Positions 1 through 9,045 of a DNA stretch of 64,000 nucleotides are shown here, one piece after another; position 1 is the first letter of the stretch; each line of letters opens with the position of its first letter. A model generated the notes under the pieces. That model was not told where the DNA came from, searched no databases, and saw only the letters and a list, made by a program, of their open reading frames with translations. The position numbers and the translations under genes are program-made. This DNA is from Guyparkeria sp. SCN-R1 (GTDB lineage: Bacteria; Pseudomonadota; Gammaproteobacteria; Halothiobacillales; Halothiobacillaceae), in NCBI RefSeq assembly GCF_003932495.1, contig NZ_QZMT01000004.1, positions 1 through 64,000 on the forward strand. The letters are read 5' to 3'.

Positions 1-66
1 TGGTATCAGATTGATGGGGTGAAGGTGCCCCATCAACCATTAAATCCGTATACCCGAAGAAAGTAA
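1..66 (+). CDS. possible 3' end of an upstream gene (partial)
   Basis: The frame beginning at base 1 is open and ends with TAA at 64-66, giving a 21-residue tail (WYQIDGVKVPHQPLNPYTRRK is split here as WYQIDGVKVP and HQPLNPYTRRK). It ends 8 bases before the ATG of the next gene, a typical within-operon spacing. The piece is too short to assign a family, and it could also be chance open frame. Confidence 0.3.
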   Translation, partial: WYQIDGVKVPHQPLNPYTRRK

Positions 67-74
67 CTCTCCAT

Positions 75-908
75 ATGGGGTTGTGGAAAACCGGTACGAC
101 TTTCTTGCAGAAGGCGGTTTTCCGCGAGACGGGGGTGTGCGCCGGGATGCACATCACCCCGCACAAGCAAGAGCGCGAGTTTCAAAGTCACTTCATGCAT
201 AGCTCGCCCCTGTTTTGGGATACCAAAGGCGGGCGAGAGATTCTCAAGCAGCTTTTCGTTGGCAAAAGCCTTTACACGGCCGAGAACCTGTATCGAGCGA
301 AGATCTTCAAGAACAACGTGGATCGAGGCGTGGCTGGGGTCGAGCCGGATGCCTTTCTTCGCCATCTCGACGCCATCGGCGACGTGCTGGCGGAATTCGG
401 CATGGACCTTCAGGTGCTGTTCTTCTTCCGACGACAGCCTGAGTGGCTTGCGTCGATGTACAGCGAAATGAGCAGGCCGTTGAACGCCGCAAGTCAAAAG
501 GACTTCGACGAGCGCATCGAGCAGATGGTCAACAACCCGTATCAGCACGGTGACCACGTGATCAAGTATGACCTGCTCTATAAAAGGCTTTGCCAGAGTG
601 TCGGGCGCCGCCGAGTGCTGGCACTCCCCTACGAGGAGTTCATGACGCCTGACAACCTCAACCGGATGCGAGAGTTCACCGGGATTCTGGAGTTGGGTGA
701 GGGGGTCGATCCGAATAAGCGGGTAAACAAGAAGTCATCCGGGGAACGGTCCTGGGGTCTGTGGGTCAAGGAAAAAGAGGAATTTGTCCCCGGGAAACTG
801 ACGCTTTCTCCCAAGACGGAAAAGCTGATCCAGGATCACTACCGTCGTTCCAATCAGAATTTCTCCAAGATGCTCGACCTGGATCTGGGTCAGTGGGGCT
901 ACTTTTGA
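75..908 (+). CDS. sulfotransferase-like protein (PAPS-dependent type)
   Basis: The protein probably transfers sulfate from PAPS to a sugar or other acceptor. The 5'-phosphosulfate loop is visible as GLWKTGTTFLQ at residues 2-12. A second nucleotide-binding segment of the form FFFRRQPEWLASMYSEM lies near residues 115-132, matching the 3'-phosphate site with its Arg and Ser. The 277-residue length suits a small soluble sulfotransferase. The start is uncertain. ATG 75 falls inside the first beta strand, and the in-frame codons just upstream read KKVTLH, which is what the family normally has before the loop. The frame is open back to a TGA at 12-14 but contains no ATG, GTG or TTG; only ATT at 39 is available. 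The next gene follows within 8 bases, so they are probably co-transcribed. The acceptor is unknown. Confidence 0.7.
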   Translation: MGLWKTGTTFLQKAVFRETGVCAGMHITPHKQEREFQSHFMHSSPLFWDTKGGREILKQLFVGKSLYTAENLYRAKIFKNNVDRGVAGVEPDAFLRHLDAIGDVLAEFGMDLQVLFFFRRQPEWLASMYSEMSRPLNAASQKDFDERIEQMVNNPYQHGDHVIKYDLLYKRLCQSVGRRRVLALPYEEFMTPDNLNRMREFTGILELGEGVDPNKRVNKKSSGERSWGLWVKEKEEFVPGKLTLSPKTEKLIQDHYRRSNQNFSKMLDLDLGQWGYF

Positions 909-916
909 GTAATTCG

Positions 917-1579
917 ATGTCGTATTCAACCTACCGAACGTTGGTGTTCGACTGCGATGGCGTCGTGTTGAACTCCAATCGCTGCAAGACCGACGCGTTT
1001 TATCAGGCAACGTTGCCCTACGGCGAGGCGGCTGCCAAGGCGATGGTCGACTACCACCGGGCCAATGGCGGGATATCTCGCTACACGAAGTTTGCCTACT
1101 TCCTCGAGGAGATCGCCCCGCGACACGCGGCCCACTCTGCCGGCCCCGATCTGGATGGCCTGCTGGAAAACTACGCCAGCGAAGTTCGCCAGGAACTGAT
1201 GCGTTGCGAGGTTGCGCCTGGTCTGCGTGCGCTGCGCGAAAAGACCCCCGACGCCCGCTGGCTGATCGTGTCCGGTGGTGATCAGAACGAGCTGCGTGAC
1301 GTATTTGCCGATCGCGGCTTGTCAGAGCTGTTCGATGGCGGGATTTTCGGCAGCCCGGACACCAAGGACGAGATTCTCGCGCGCGAACTCGACACGCAGG
1401 TGATTCGGCAGCCGGCGCTGTTCCTGGGTGACAGTAAATATGACCACGAAGCGGCCAGCGCCGCTGGTTTCGACTTCGTTTTCCTGAGCGGCTGGACCGA
1501 AGTGTCTGGATGGGAAGAGTGGGTTGCGTCCAAACAGATCACCACGCACGAGAACCTGGCCGAATTCGGCCGCGGGTAG
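917..1579 (+). CDS. HAD-superfamily hydrolase
   Basis: This is a 220-residue haloacid-dehalogenase-type phosphatase. Motif I is FDCDGVV with nucleophile D12 and acid/base D14. Motif II is the Ser in LIVSGGD (S119), motif III is probably K150, and motif IV is LGDSKYD with D172 and D176. A cap insertion of about 80 residues lies between motifs I and II, the layout of beta-phosphoglucomutase-like or sugar-phosphatase members. ATG 917 was chosen because the protein then begins right before motif I; TTG 905, overlapping the previous stop, is the alternative. It sits between sulfotransferase and phosphohexomutase genes, so a sugar-phosphate substrate is plausible but inferred. Confidence 0.75.
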   Translation: MSYSTYRTLVFDCDGVVLNSNRCKTDAFYQATLPYGEAAAKAMVDYHRANGGISRYTKFAYFLEEIAPRHAAHSAGPDLDGLLENYASEVRQELMRCEVAPGLRALREKTPDARWLIVSGGDQNELRDVFADRGLSELFDGGIFGSPDTKDEILARELDTQVIRQPALFLGDSKYDHEAASAAGFDFVFLSGWTEVSGWEEWVASKQITTHENLAEFGRG

Positions 1580-1663
1580 CCGTTTGCGGAGGGTGACGGG
1601 ACGTCACTTGTCGATTCAGGTCGCTGTTATTTATTAAAACTATCGTTATCTGGGAGTTGTATT

Positions 1664-3094
1664 TTGCACGACGAATCTAATGTTCAGGCGATTCTCGGGA
1701 AGAGTCAGATCGAGTTCGGCACCAGCGGTGCGCGCGGTCTGGTCGAACAGTTCACCGACGAGGTGTGTGCAGCTTTCACGACTGCGTTTCTTGTCGTGAT
1801 GCGCGAGCAGGGCGATATTAATCGCGTAGCGATCGGCATGGATCGGCGCCCGAGCAGCCCGGCGATGGCGGCGGCGTGCACTACAGCTGCCCGGGCCCTG
1901 GGGGTGGACGTGGTCGATTACGGGGTGCTGCCCACCCCGGCGTTGGCGTTGCAGGCCATGGCCGATGGGATGCCGGCCATCATGATCACCGGCAGTCATA
2001 TCCCGTTCGATCGCAACGGCATCAAGTTCTATCGCCCGGAAGGAGAGATATCCAAGGCGGATGAACAGGCGATCATGACGGTGTCGGCCGAGTTGCCGGC
2101 GCTTGGCACGAGCAAGCGCGAACCGGTCAACGATGCCGCCAATCGGCGCTATTTCTCCCGGTATACCGAGTGGTTTGCGGGCCAGCCGTTGGCGGGCCGG
2201 CGCATTGGGCTCTATCAGCACTCCGCGGCTGGACGTGACCTGAGCCAGGAGGTGCTTGAGGGGCTGGGTGCGGAGGTGATTGCCCTGGGCCGGAGCGAGG
2301 AGTTCGTCCCGGTGGATACCGAGGCCGTCAGCAACGAGGACCGTACTCGCGCCCGCCAGTGGGCGACCGAGCACCGGCTGGACGCGCTGTTGACGACCGA
2401 CGGCGACGGTGACCGCCCGCTGCTGGCCGACGAACGAGGTGAATGGCTGCGCGGTGATATCACCGGGCTGCTGTGCGCACGTGAGCTGGGCATACAGGCA
2501 CTGGCCGTGCCGGTCAGTTGCAATACCGCCATTGAAGCCAGTGGTGCGTTTGATGAAGTACTGCGCACCCGCATCGGGTCGCCCTACGTCCTGGCGGGCA
2601 TGGAAGAGTTGGCCGGGAAACATGCCCGGGTCGCCGGCTTCGAGGCAAACGGCGGTTTTCTTCTTGGCACCCCGGTCGAGGAGGGTGATCGCCGACTGGA
2701 CCCGTTACCGACCCGCGATGCGCTGTTGCCGGCCCTGACGTTGATGGTGGCCGCCGCACGCCAGGGCGGGCCGCTTTCCGCCTTGGTGGATGGGCTGCCT
2801 GCACGCTATACCGCCAGCGATCGTCTCAAGGAGTTTCCCACGGAACGCAGCCGGGCACTGCTGGCCGAGTGGCGTGAAGACCTGACGGCCATGCAGCAAG
2901 CCCTGGGCCTGGAAGCCGCCGTTTCTCGCATCGACGATACCGATGGGCTGCGTGCCGTCCTGGCCAACGGGGATATCGTTCACTTGCGTCCGTCGGGGAA
3001 TGCGCCTGAATTGCGTTGTTACGCGGAGTCGGCTCAACCAGAACAGGCAGAAGCCCTGGTCGCCCACGTGCTGGAGAGGCTCTCACGGCAATGA
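1664..3094 (+). CDS. phosphomannomutase/phosphoglucomutase-family protein
   Basis: This alpha-D-phosphohexomutase would interconvert hexose 6- and 1-phosphates to feed nucleotide-sugar synthesis for surface polysaccharide. The phosphoserine loop is ITGSHIPFDRNG with S111, where the second position is Gly rather than the usual Ala. The metal loop DGDGDR starts at 246, the sugar-specificity loop FEANGG at 326 and the phosphate-binding loop RPSGNAPELR at 442. The 476-residue length is normal. Translation probably starts at TTG 1664, preceded by GGGAG about 8 bases upstream; no ATG lies near. It overlaps the next gene by ATGA, so the two are translationally coupled. Whether it acts on mannose or glucose phosphate cannot be decided here. 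A second, Pgm-type enzyme is encoded at 60647. Confidence 0.85.
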   Translation: MHDESNVQAILGKSQIEFGTSGARGLVEQFTDEVCAAFTTAFLVVMREQGDINRVAIGMDRRPSSPAMAAACTTAARALGVDVVDYGVLPTPALALQAMADGMPAIMITGSHIPFDRNGIKFYRPEGEISKADEQAIMTVSAELPALGTSKREPVNDAANRRYFSRYTEWFAGQPLAGRRIGLYQHSAAGRDLSQEVLEGLGAEVIALGRSEEFVPVDTEAVSNEDRTRARQWATEHRLDALLTTDGDGDRPLLADERGEWLRGDITGLLCARELGIQALAVPVSCNTAIEASGAFDEVLRTRIGSPYVLAGMEELAGKHARVAGFEANGGFLLGTPVEEGDRRLDPLPTRDALLPALTLMVAAARQGGPLSALVDGLPARYTASDRLKEFPTERSRALLAEWREDLTAMQQALGLEAAVSRIDDTDGLRAVLANGDIVHLRPSGNAPELRCYAESAQPEQAEALVAHVLERLSRQ

Positions 3095-4353
3095 GACCGG
3101 AGCGCCGTATCGTTCTTCACATCGGAACGGAAAAAACAGGCACGACGTCCTTGCAAGCGTTGCTCCACGCGAATCGGGAGACGCTGGCCAGACATGGCGT
3201 CGCCTACCTGTCGACGCCGGGGCGGGCCGAGGCACGCGGGCTGACGGCTGCCGTGCTTGATGAAAACCTGCCGGACGACTATCTGCGGTTTCTCGGTGTG
3301 GACGGGGAGAACGCTCGCCGGGTGTTTCGCGAGAAAACCCTGGCCGAATGGCGTGCACAGCTCGAGGGTCTCCCTGCGCACATACATACCGTGGTGGTTT
3401 CCAGCGAGCACTTGCATTCCCGTCTCAGGCGTCCCGAGGAACTCAAGCGGCTTGCGGATTTGTTGAGCCCGTGGGGTTCCGAATTCCGGGTAGTTTGCTA
3501 TCTGCGCCGCCAGGTCGACGTGATGGACTCGTTCTATTCGACGGAGCTCAAGAACGGGGGCACGCGGACGTTGCTCGAGGCGGCCGGGAAAATGTGCCGG
3601 CCGGGGAATCATTACTTCAACTACCGCCAAGTGCTCGAGCTATGGGGCGACGTGTTCGGTGAAGAGACGCTGTGCCCCCGGCTCTTTATTCGACCAACCC
3701 GTCAGGGCGACGGGGTGATCGAGGATTTCCTTTCGCTGTTGTCCATCGATAGGGCCGCGTTGTCGCGCCCGGTGCGCCCGCGACTGAACGAGTCGCTCAC
3801 GCCCATGGGCCAGGCGCTCTTGCGCGGGCTTAACCAGTTGGCGCATCGAGCCGGGGATGAGGGCCGCCTCGCCGAGGACCTGCAGATGTTGCGCCGTGAG
3901 GTGGTGCGGGTGTTTGCCGGCAAAGGGGCCACCTTGCCGACGGAAGAGGCACGTGCGCTTCAGAGCCGGTTTGACGAGATCAATGGGGCATTGCGCGAAC
4001 GGTGGTTCCCGGATCGGGAGACCCTTTTCGCTCCATTGGGCAAGAACGATGATCGTCAGGCCGGGCGGCGCATGGACCTGTCTGCGAAGCAACTGACACT
4101 GGTTTCTCGCGCACTGAATCTGTCCGACGCCCTGGGTGAAAAGGCCAACCGGTTCAAAGGGTTCGACGAGTGTGCCGTGCGTTTGCGCGACGCGGCCGTG
4201 GAGCGGGAGACGCGGGATCCTGCGGGGGCCGCCTCCTACATGAAGTTGGCCGCCCGTATCCGTCCCAAGGGCGCATTCATCCGGCAGTGGCTGGAGACGA
4301 ATTGCCCGCCGATGGGGTTCGCCGCGCGCCTGCGTCACCTCCTGGGCCGATGA
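3091..4353 (+). CDS. second sulfotransferase-like protein
   Basis: The 420-residue protein begins with a clean PAPS-binding strand and loop, IVLHIGTEKTGTTSLQ, with the loop at residues 12-20. A second site, YLRRQVDVMDSFYSTEL near residue 137, matches the 3'-phosphate-binding helix. The C-terminal part beyond about residue 290 is extra relative to small sulfotransferases and is Arg/Ala-rich helical. ATG 3091 overlaps the previous TGA, which fixes the start well. It resembles the gene at 75 in motif order but is longer and clearly divergent. Two such enzymes beside capsule genes suggest sulfation of the same glycan at two positions or steps, which is inference. Confidence 0.75.
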   Translation: MRPERRIVLHIGTEKTGTTSLQALLHANRETLARHGVAYLSTPGRAEARGLTAAVLDENLPDDYLRFLGVDGENARRVFREKTLAEWRAQLEGLPAHIHTVVVSSEHLHSRLRRPEELKRLADLLSPWGSEFRVVCYLRRQVDVMDSFYSTELKNGGTRTLLEAAGKMCRPGNHYFNYRQVLELWGDVFGEETLCPRLFIRPTRQGDGVIEDFLSLLSIDRAALSRPVRPRLNESLTPMGQALLRGLNQLAHRAGDEGRLAEDLQMLRREVVRVFAGKGATLPTEEARALQSRFDEINGALRERWFPDRETLFAPLGKNDDRQAGRRMDLSAKQLTLVSRALNLSDALGEKANRFKGFDECAVRLRDAAVERETRDPAGAASYMKLAARIRPKGAFIRQWLETNCPPMGFAARLRHLLGR

Positions 4354-4679
4354 AGTCGCCTCGAGCCTGAAATGGGGATTCCTCGGCACCGGCCGCTGAG
4401 GCGAGAGCCGTCCAGCGGCAAGGGGTCAAAGCCCACCCGATCGTTCACGGGCACCAAGCCACGGTACCGGTGGTCGATGCCATCGGGTGAGGGTCCAGAC
4501 ACTCTGGGCCTGGTTCAATGAACGGTTCGATCCTGCGGTGTCAAACCAGCATTCTGTAGACGGTTCATGTGGCCCCTGGTGCGTGTGTACGTGCCTGCGG
4601 TAGTCCGCGTGGGCGTCGAATGAAACAAACCTACCGAGAGAACAAAGCCAGCCTTTGCTCTTCCCGACACGGGACCGCC
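4354..4679 (+). other. 326-base gap without a recognised gene
   Basis: No convincing coding frame or hairpin-plus-T terminator was seen. The frame of the next gene stays open upstream to 4569, with alternative ATGs at 4569 and 4620, but that extension lacks family character. A short imperfect repeat around GAACGGTTC / ACGGTTCAT lies at about 4519-4570. The gap probably contains the promoter for kpsS, but no clear -35/-10 pair was found. Confidence 0.4.
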
Positions 4680-5909
4680 ATGTCGTCGTTCTTGTTCCTG
4701 CAGGGTTCCGCGTCGCCGTTTTTCGATGTGCTTGGCAGGGCCCTCAAGGCCCGCGGGCACACGGTGACGCGCATTTTCTTCAACCCGGGCGACCAGCTTT
4801 ACTGGTCGCATGGCGGGGTGGCTTTCCGTGGACGGCTTGCGGCCTTGCCGGATTTCGCCGATGACGTGATGACCCGCCATGGCGTGACCGATCTGGTGCT
4901 GTTCGGCGATTGCCGGTCGATACACCGGCCGGTGATCGACCGTGCCGAGGCCGCCGGTTTGCGGGTTCACGTCTTCGAGGAAGGGTATTTCCGCCCCAAT
5001 CGCATCACCCTGGAGCGGTTTGGGGTGAACCGGCATTCACGTCTGCCGCGGGATCCGGACTGGTACCTCAAGGCCGCCGCGCTGTGCCCGGACGAGCCCA
5101 CGGGGTGCCAGATGACGAAGGTGTTCCGCGCTCGGGCGTATCACGATGTGCGGTATCACGTGGCCGGGTTGCTCAATCCGGTGCTGTATCCGCATTACCG
5201 TAACCATCAGATCTACAACGCCCCGCTGGAATACAGCGCCTACCTGTGGCGGTTTGCGCGCCTGCTCGTGCGCCGTCGGCAGGACAAGGCGGCGGTGCAA
5301 ACCCTGCTCGGTGGTGGGCGGACGTTCTTTCTTCTGCCGCTGCAACTCGACGGCGATGCCCAGATCCGGAATCACTCGCCGTTTGATGGCATGAGCGGGG
5401 TGTTGTGCTCGGTGATGCGGTCGTTCGCCGAGCAGGCGGACCCGTCCCACTGGCTCGTGATCAAGAATCACCCGCTCGATCCCGGCGTGGCATCCCACGA
5501 ACGGCAGGCGCGACGAATAGCCGACGAGTTGGGCATCCGCGACCGGGTGGTGTTTCTCGAAAGCGGGCCGCTGGAGGAGTTGATCAAGGCCTCCCGCGGG
5601 GTGGTGACCGTCAATAGCACCGTCGGGTTGGTTTCGCTCGGTCTGGGTTGCCCGACGATCGCCCTCGGGGAGTCGATCTACCGACTGCCGGGGCTGACGC
5701 ACCAGGCCGGCATGCGTCACTTCTGGTCAGACCCGCAACCGCCGGACAGCCGGTTGTTTGCCGCCTTCGAGCGGGTGGTTCGTCATGCCGCGCAGGTCCC
5801 GGGCGGGTTTTACTGCCGTGAAGGCATTGCCTGGGCCGTGGAGAACGCGGTTCCGCGTCTGGAGGCCGAGCGTTCGGTGCTTGAGGAGTTGCTTGATGCC
5901 GTCGGTTGA
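4680..5909 (+). CDS. kpsS: capsule polysaccharide Kdo transferase, KpsS/LipB family
   Basis: In group 2 capsule systems KpsS adds the first beta-Kdo to lysophosphatidylglycerol, starting the lipid-linked linker on which KpsC and then the capsule glycan are built; it acts on the cytoplasmic face of the inner membrane. The 409-residue product shows the family hallmark HVFEEGYFRPNRITLE at about residues 97-112. It also has the C-terminal NSTVGLVSLGLGCP segment near 311, equivalent to the conserved INSTVG motif of this family. ATG 4680 was chosen because the core strand SSFLFLQG follows at once. No kpsC, kpsM/T or kpsE gene is in the window, so the rest of the system must lie elsewhere or upstream. 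It overlaps the following SDR gene by 14 bases. Confidence 0.8.
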   Translation: MSSFLFLQGSASPFFDVLGRALKARGHTVTRIFFNPGDQLYWSHGGVAFRGRLAALPDFADDVMTRHGVTDLVLFGDCRSIHRPVIDRAEAAGLRVHVFEEGYFRPNRITLERFGVNRHSRLPRDPDWYLKAAALCPDEPTGCQMTKVFRARAYHDVRYHVAGLLNPVLYPHYRNHQIYNAPLEYSAYLWRFARLLVRRRQDKAAVQTLLGGGRTFFLLPLQLDGDAQIRNHSPFDGMSGVLCSVMRSFAEQADPSHWLVIKNHPLDPGVASHERQARRIADELGIRDRVVFLESGPLEELIKASRGVVTVNSTVGLVSLGLGCPTIALGESIYRLPGLTHQAGMRHFWSDPQPPDSRLFAAFERVVRHAAQVPGGFYCREGIAWAVENAVPRLEAERSVLEELLDAVG

Positions 5910-6672
5910 CCCCTGTCGTGTCCTGATTACCGGGGCCAGTGGCGCCATTGGTGCAGCGCTGGCGCAAGCGTATGCCGAGCCGGGACGAACCCTGGTCCTG
6001 CAGGGGCGCAATCTCGACGCGCTCGAACAAGTGGCAAAGTCGTGCCGGCGGGCGGGCAGCGAGGTGATCGTCGAGGGTGTCGATCTGCTTGAGCGTGCGT
6101 CGGCATTGGCATTCATCGAGCGTCACCTTGCCGACATGACACCGGACCTTGTCGTGCTGAATGCTGGCATGAACGTGCACGCGCCCCCCGGCGAGGCCAT
6201 CGAGGCGGCTGGCGAGGCGGAAGCCCTGTTGACCCTCAACATGATGATGACCCAGCGGCTTTTCGACCGCGTGGCACGGGCCATGCTCGCGCGGGGAAAC
6301 GGGCAGATTGCCCTGGTGAGCTCGCTGGCTGCCGACATGGGGCTGCCACCGACGCCGGCCTATTCGGCCAGCAAGGCGGCGGTCAAGGCCTATGGTGAGG
6401 CCATGCGCGGGGCGCTCGCCCCTCGGGGTGTCCGCGTGAGCGTCATCATGCCCGGGTACGTGCGTTCACCGATGTGCGATGCCATGCCCGGCCCCAAGCC
6501 GTTTCTTGTTTCTCCCGAGCAGGCGGCGCGGCGGATTCGTCGCGGTCTGTCGCGAAACCGAGGCCGGATCGCCTTCCCGTTCTGGTTGTCGCTGGGGACG
6601 CGCTGGCTTGGACTGATGCCGGTCGATTGGGCACTGACGCTATTGCGTCGGCTGGGTTATCGCGCGCCCTGA
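5896..6672 (+). CDS. SDR-family NAD(P)-dependent oxidoreductase
   Basis: This is a classical short-chain dehydrogenase of 258 residues. The cofactor loop TGASGAIG lies at residues 12-19 and NAG at 89-91. The catalytic set is S142 or S143, Y156 and K160 (YSASK). The C-terminal 40 residues are hydrophobic and basic and may lie on the membrane. It overlaps the 3' end of kpsS, so the two are coupled, and SDR genes are common beside capsule kps genes. The substrate is unknown; a sugar or lipid-linked intermediate is possible. Confidence 0.85.
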   Translation: MPSVDPCRVLITGASGAIGAALAQAYAEPGRTLVLQGRNLDALEQVAKSCRRAGSEVIVEGVDLLERASALAFIERHLADMTPDLVVLNAGMNVHAPPGEAIEAAGEAEALLTLNMMMTQRLFDRVARAMLARGNGQIALVSSLAADMGLPPTPAYSASKAAVKAYGEAMRGALAPRGVRVSVIMPGYVRSPMCDAMPGPKPFLVSPEQAARRIRRGLSRNRGRIAFPFWLSLGTRWLGLMPVDWALTLLRRLGYRAP

Positions 6673-6723
6673 CCGGCATGGCCGGCCGTGTTGGTCGCTG
6701 TTAATGCCCCGCGCAACGTCTTC

Positions 6724-8451
6724 CTAGAAAGGGAACGCCAGCGGGATCAGGATGATGACGGCCGCCGAGTACACCAGGGTGAGTGGCAGACCGGTGCGGA
6801 GGTAATCGCCCATTCGGTAACGTCCGGATGAATACACCATCAGGTGGGTCTGGTAGCCGAACGGAATCAGAAAGCAGGCGCTTGCCCCGAATGCCACGGC
6901 CATCACGAAGGGCATCGGATCCACGCCGAACCCTTGGGCTGTGGCGTAGGCGACCGGGAATACCAGGGCAGCGGCCGCGTTGTTGGTGACGGTCTCGGTC
7001 AGGACCACCGTCAGCAGGTAGGCGCCGACAAACGCGGCGAAGACCCCATGCCCATTGAATGTCGCTTGCATGAGATCCGCGATCAAGGCGGCACCACCCG
7101 CGTTTTCCAATCCCTCGGCCAGCGTCAGTGCCGAACCGATGATCACCACGATCTCGAAGGGGAAGCGCCGCCTTAGCTCTCCGACCGTGAGAATGCGGCT
7201 GACCAGCAGGGCACCCAGCAGCAGCAAGAGCCCCTCGAACAGCGAAAGCCAGCCCGCGGCGGCGGCCGCCACGACCGCGAAAAAACCGCCGAGTGCGAAT
7301 CCGCTCTGTTTTGCCCCGAGTCGCGGGCGCTGAAAGCTGCCGCTCAGCACATGGAAGTTGCGATCGATGTTGCGGTGCTGCCGGAAGTCCGCGCCGGTAG
7401 CCAGAAGCAGGCAATCGCCCACCCTCAGCGGCACCCGTCCGAGTTGACCGCGAATCCGTTCGTTCCCCCGACGAATGCCGACGACGCCCGCGTTGAACAT
7501 GCTGCGGAAATCCACTTCCTGGAGTGTGCGGTTGGCCAGCTCCGACTGGTTGGAAACGACTACCTCGACCAGGTTGGTGGCCAGCAGGTCGTCGGCGCGA
7601 TGGCCGAACAACTGTAGGCCGGGGAATCGTTGCAGGGCCTGAACCTTGTCGACTTCACCAGTAAAGACCAGCACATCGCCGGCGGCGAGCACTTCGTCGG
7701 GGCCGACCGGCGTGATCAGGCGCCCTTGGCGTTCGATTTCCAACAGATAAAGACCTTCGAGCTGGCGCAGGCCATTGGCCTCGATGCTGTTTCCAATCAG
7801 GGGAGAGTCAGGACGGACCTCGGCGGCGAGGAAGTAGGACATCGCTTCACCGCCGCCTTCTCGCTCGTTGTGCGGCAGGCTGCGGGCCTGCCACCACAGC
7901 ACGGCCAGCCCGAGCAGGGCCACCGGCACACCGACCAGGCTGAACTGGAACATCGTCAGTTCGGGGAGGCCGGCATTGACCGCGAAGGAGCTGACGACAA
8001 GGTTGGTCGACGTGCCGATGAGCGTGGTGACGCCGCCGAGAATCGAGGCGTAGGAGAGCGGGATCAACAGGCGCGACGGGGTGATGCGCTTCTGCCGGGA
8101 GATCGCGCCGAGGAACGTGCCGACCACCGCGGTGTTGTTGAGAAATGCGGAAAGCAGGGCCGTGGTGCCAATCAGCTTGAAACGCGCCAGGCCTTCCCCA
8201 CCGGAGACCAGGCGTTCGGCAATGCTGTCGAGGAAAAGGGAGCGCTCGAGCGCCAGGGAGACGAGCAGTAGCAGGGTCAGTGTGGCCAGCGCCGGGTTGG
8301 TGAAGTTGGTGAGCATCTCGGCGGGTGCGACCAGTCCGGTCAGCACAAAGGCGACGGCGGTGAAGGCAAAGGCCGCTGCCGGTGAGGCGCGGCCGCTGGC
8401 GAGTACGGCCAGTAGGGCGGCGATGGCGAGAAGTACGAGCCAGGCGCTCAT
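6724..8451 (-). CDS. SLC13-family permease with two TrkA-C domains, probable sulfate transporter
   Basis: The 575-residue membrane protein has two hydrophobic halves, about residues 1-190 and 390-575, separated by a soluble region. Each half carries a DASS-type signature: SAFLNNTAVVGTF with IGTSTNLVVS in the first, TETVTNNAAAALVFP with PFGYQTHLMVY in the second. The soluble middle (about 205-375) contains two TrkA-C-like domains, recognisable by VLAAGDVLVFTG and LRVGDCLLLATG. This architecture is shared with proteins annotated as sulfate permeases or sulfur-deprivation regulators. It is transcribed divergently from cysD, which supports sulfate as substrate, but that is inference. Start ATG 8451 is the first in frame. 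Confidence 0.75.
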   Translation of the reverse strand: MSAWLVLLAIAALLAVLASGRASPAAAFAFTAVAFVLTGLVAPAEMLTNFTNPALATLTLLLLVSLALERSLFLDSIAERLVSGGEGLARFKLIGTTALLSAFLNNTAVVGTFLGAISRQKRITPSRLLIPLSYASILGGVTTLIGTSTNLVVSSFAVNAGLPELTMFQFSLVGVPVALLGLAVLWWQARSLPHNEREGGGEAMSYFLAAEVRPDSPLIGNSIEANGLRQLEGLYLLEIERQGRLITPVGPDEVLAAGDVLVFTGEVDKVQALQRFPGLQLFGHRADDLLATNLVEVVVSNQSELANRTLQEVDFRSMFNAGVVGIRRGNERIRGQLGRVPLRVGDCLLLATGADFRQHRNIDRNFHVLSGSFQRPRLGAKQSGFALGGFFAVVAAAAAGWLSLFEGLLLLLGALLVSRILTVGELRRRFPFEIVVIIGSALTLAEGLENAGGAALIADLMQATFNGHGVFAAFVGAYLLTVVLTETVTNNAAAALVFPVAYATAQGFGVDPMPFVMAVAFGASACFLIPFGYQTHLMVYSSGRYRMGDYLRTGLPLTLVYSAAVIILIPLAFPF

Positions 8452-9045
8452 GATCGGATTTCCTCGGCCGGTTGGGGTGACGGTGTCACGTGGTTAAAGC
8501 GTGAGGATATGGATTGTGATTCTAGGGGCTGGTTCAATACACTGTCGAATAAATTCGGACACTTCTTGTGTATGGATGTCATTATAAATTAATAAAAACA
8601 ACGTGATACAGATTAAAAAAGTATAAAACTTTTTCTGCCGCGTCCTGTCGAACTCTGCACGCCCCGAGGTGCCGCCTTTGCGGCTGGGAGGGGTGAGCGC
8701 CGCGATGGCGGGGGTGAGCCCCCGTTTTGTCGGTCGCCCGGAAAGGCGGGTGGCACGGCGATGGGCCGCAGGGAGATCCCCGTTGTGCTCGCGGTTGAAC
8801 TTCCCGGTCTCGTTGGCCGTCCACCGTTGGCGATCCGAAGGGCGAGAGAGGCGCGATGACCCGAGCGAAAGCCCCAATGGGCCGTGTGGCGCCAGTGCCG
8901 CGACGGGTTGAGGAAAACGCCGGTTCTGCGTGAGGCGCGAAACAATCGACGAGGCCGGCTTTGCGTCGGACTCAGGGCAGGCGGGCCGACGTCGGCTCGT
9001 CAGCACAACGAATTGATAAGCAAGGCGAAAAGGTTGAATGACACC
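8452..9045. other. 594-base divergent intergenic region with an A+T-rich island
   Basis: The region separates the permease (minus) from cysD (plus). An unusually A+T-rich patch at about 8560-8640 stands out in this GC-rich DNA. On the minus strand it contains TATAAT (complement of about 8583-8588), a candidate -10 for the permease, with no good -35. A hairpin of six pairs followed by TTTT lies at 8709-8728 and resembles a weak terminator. The rest (about 8650-9000) is GC-rich with no convincing gene. Nothing identifies a CysB-type operator with confidence. Confidence 0.5.

Noticed and set aside
4515-5036. Minus-strand frame opposite the 5' part of kpsS
   Set aside because: Antisense shadow; the part outside kpsS is too short and has no recognisable family.
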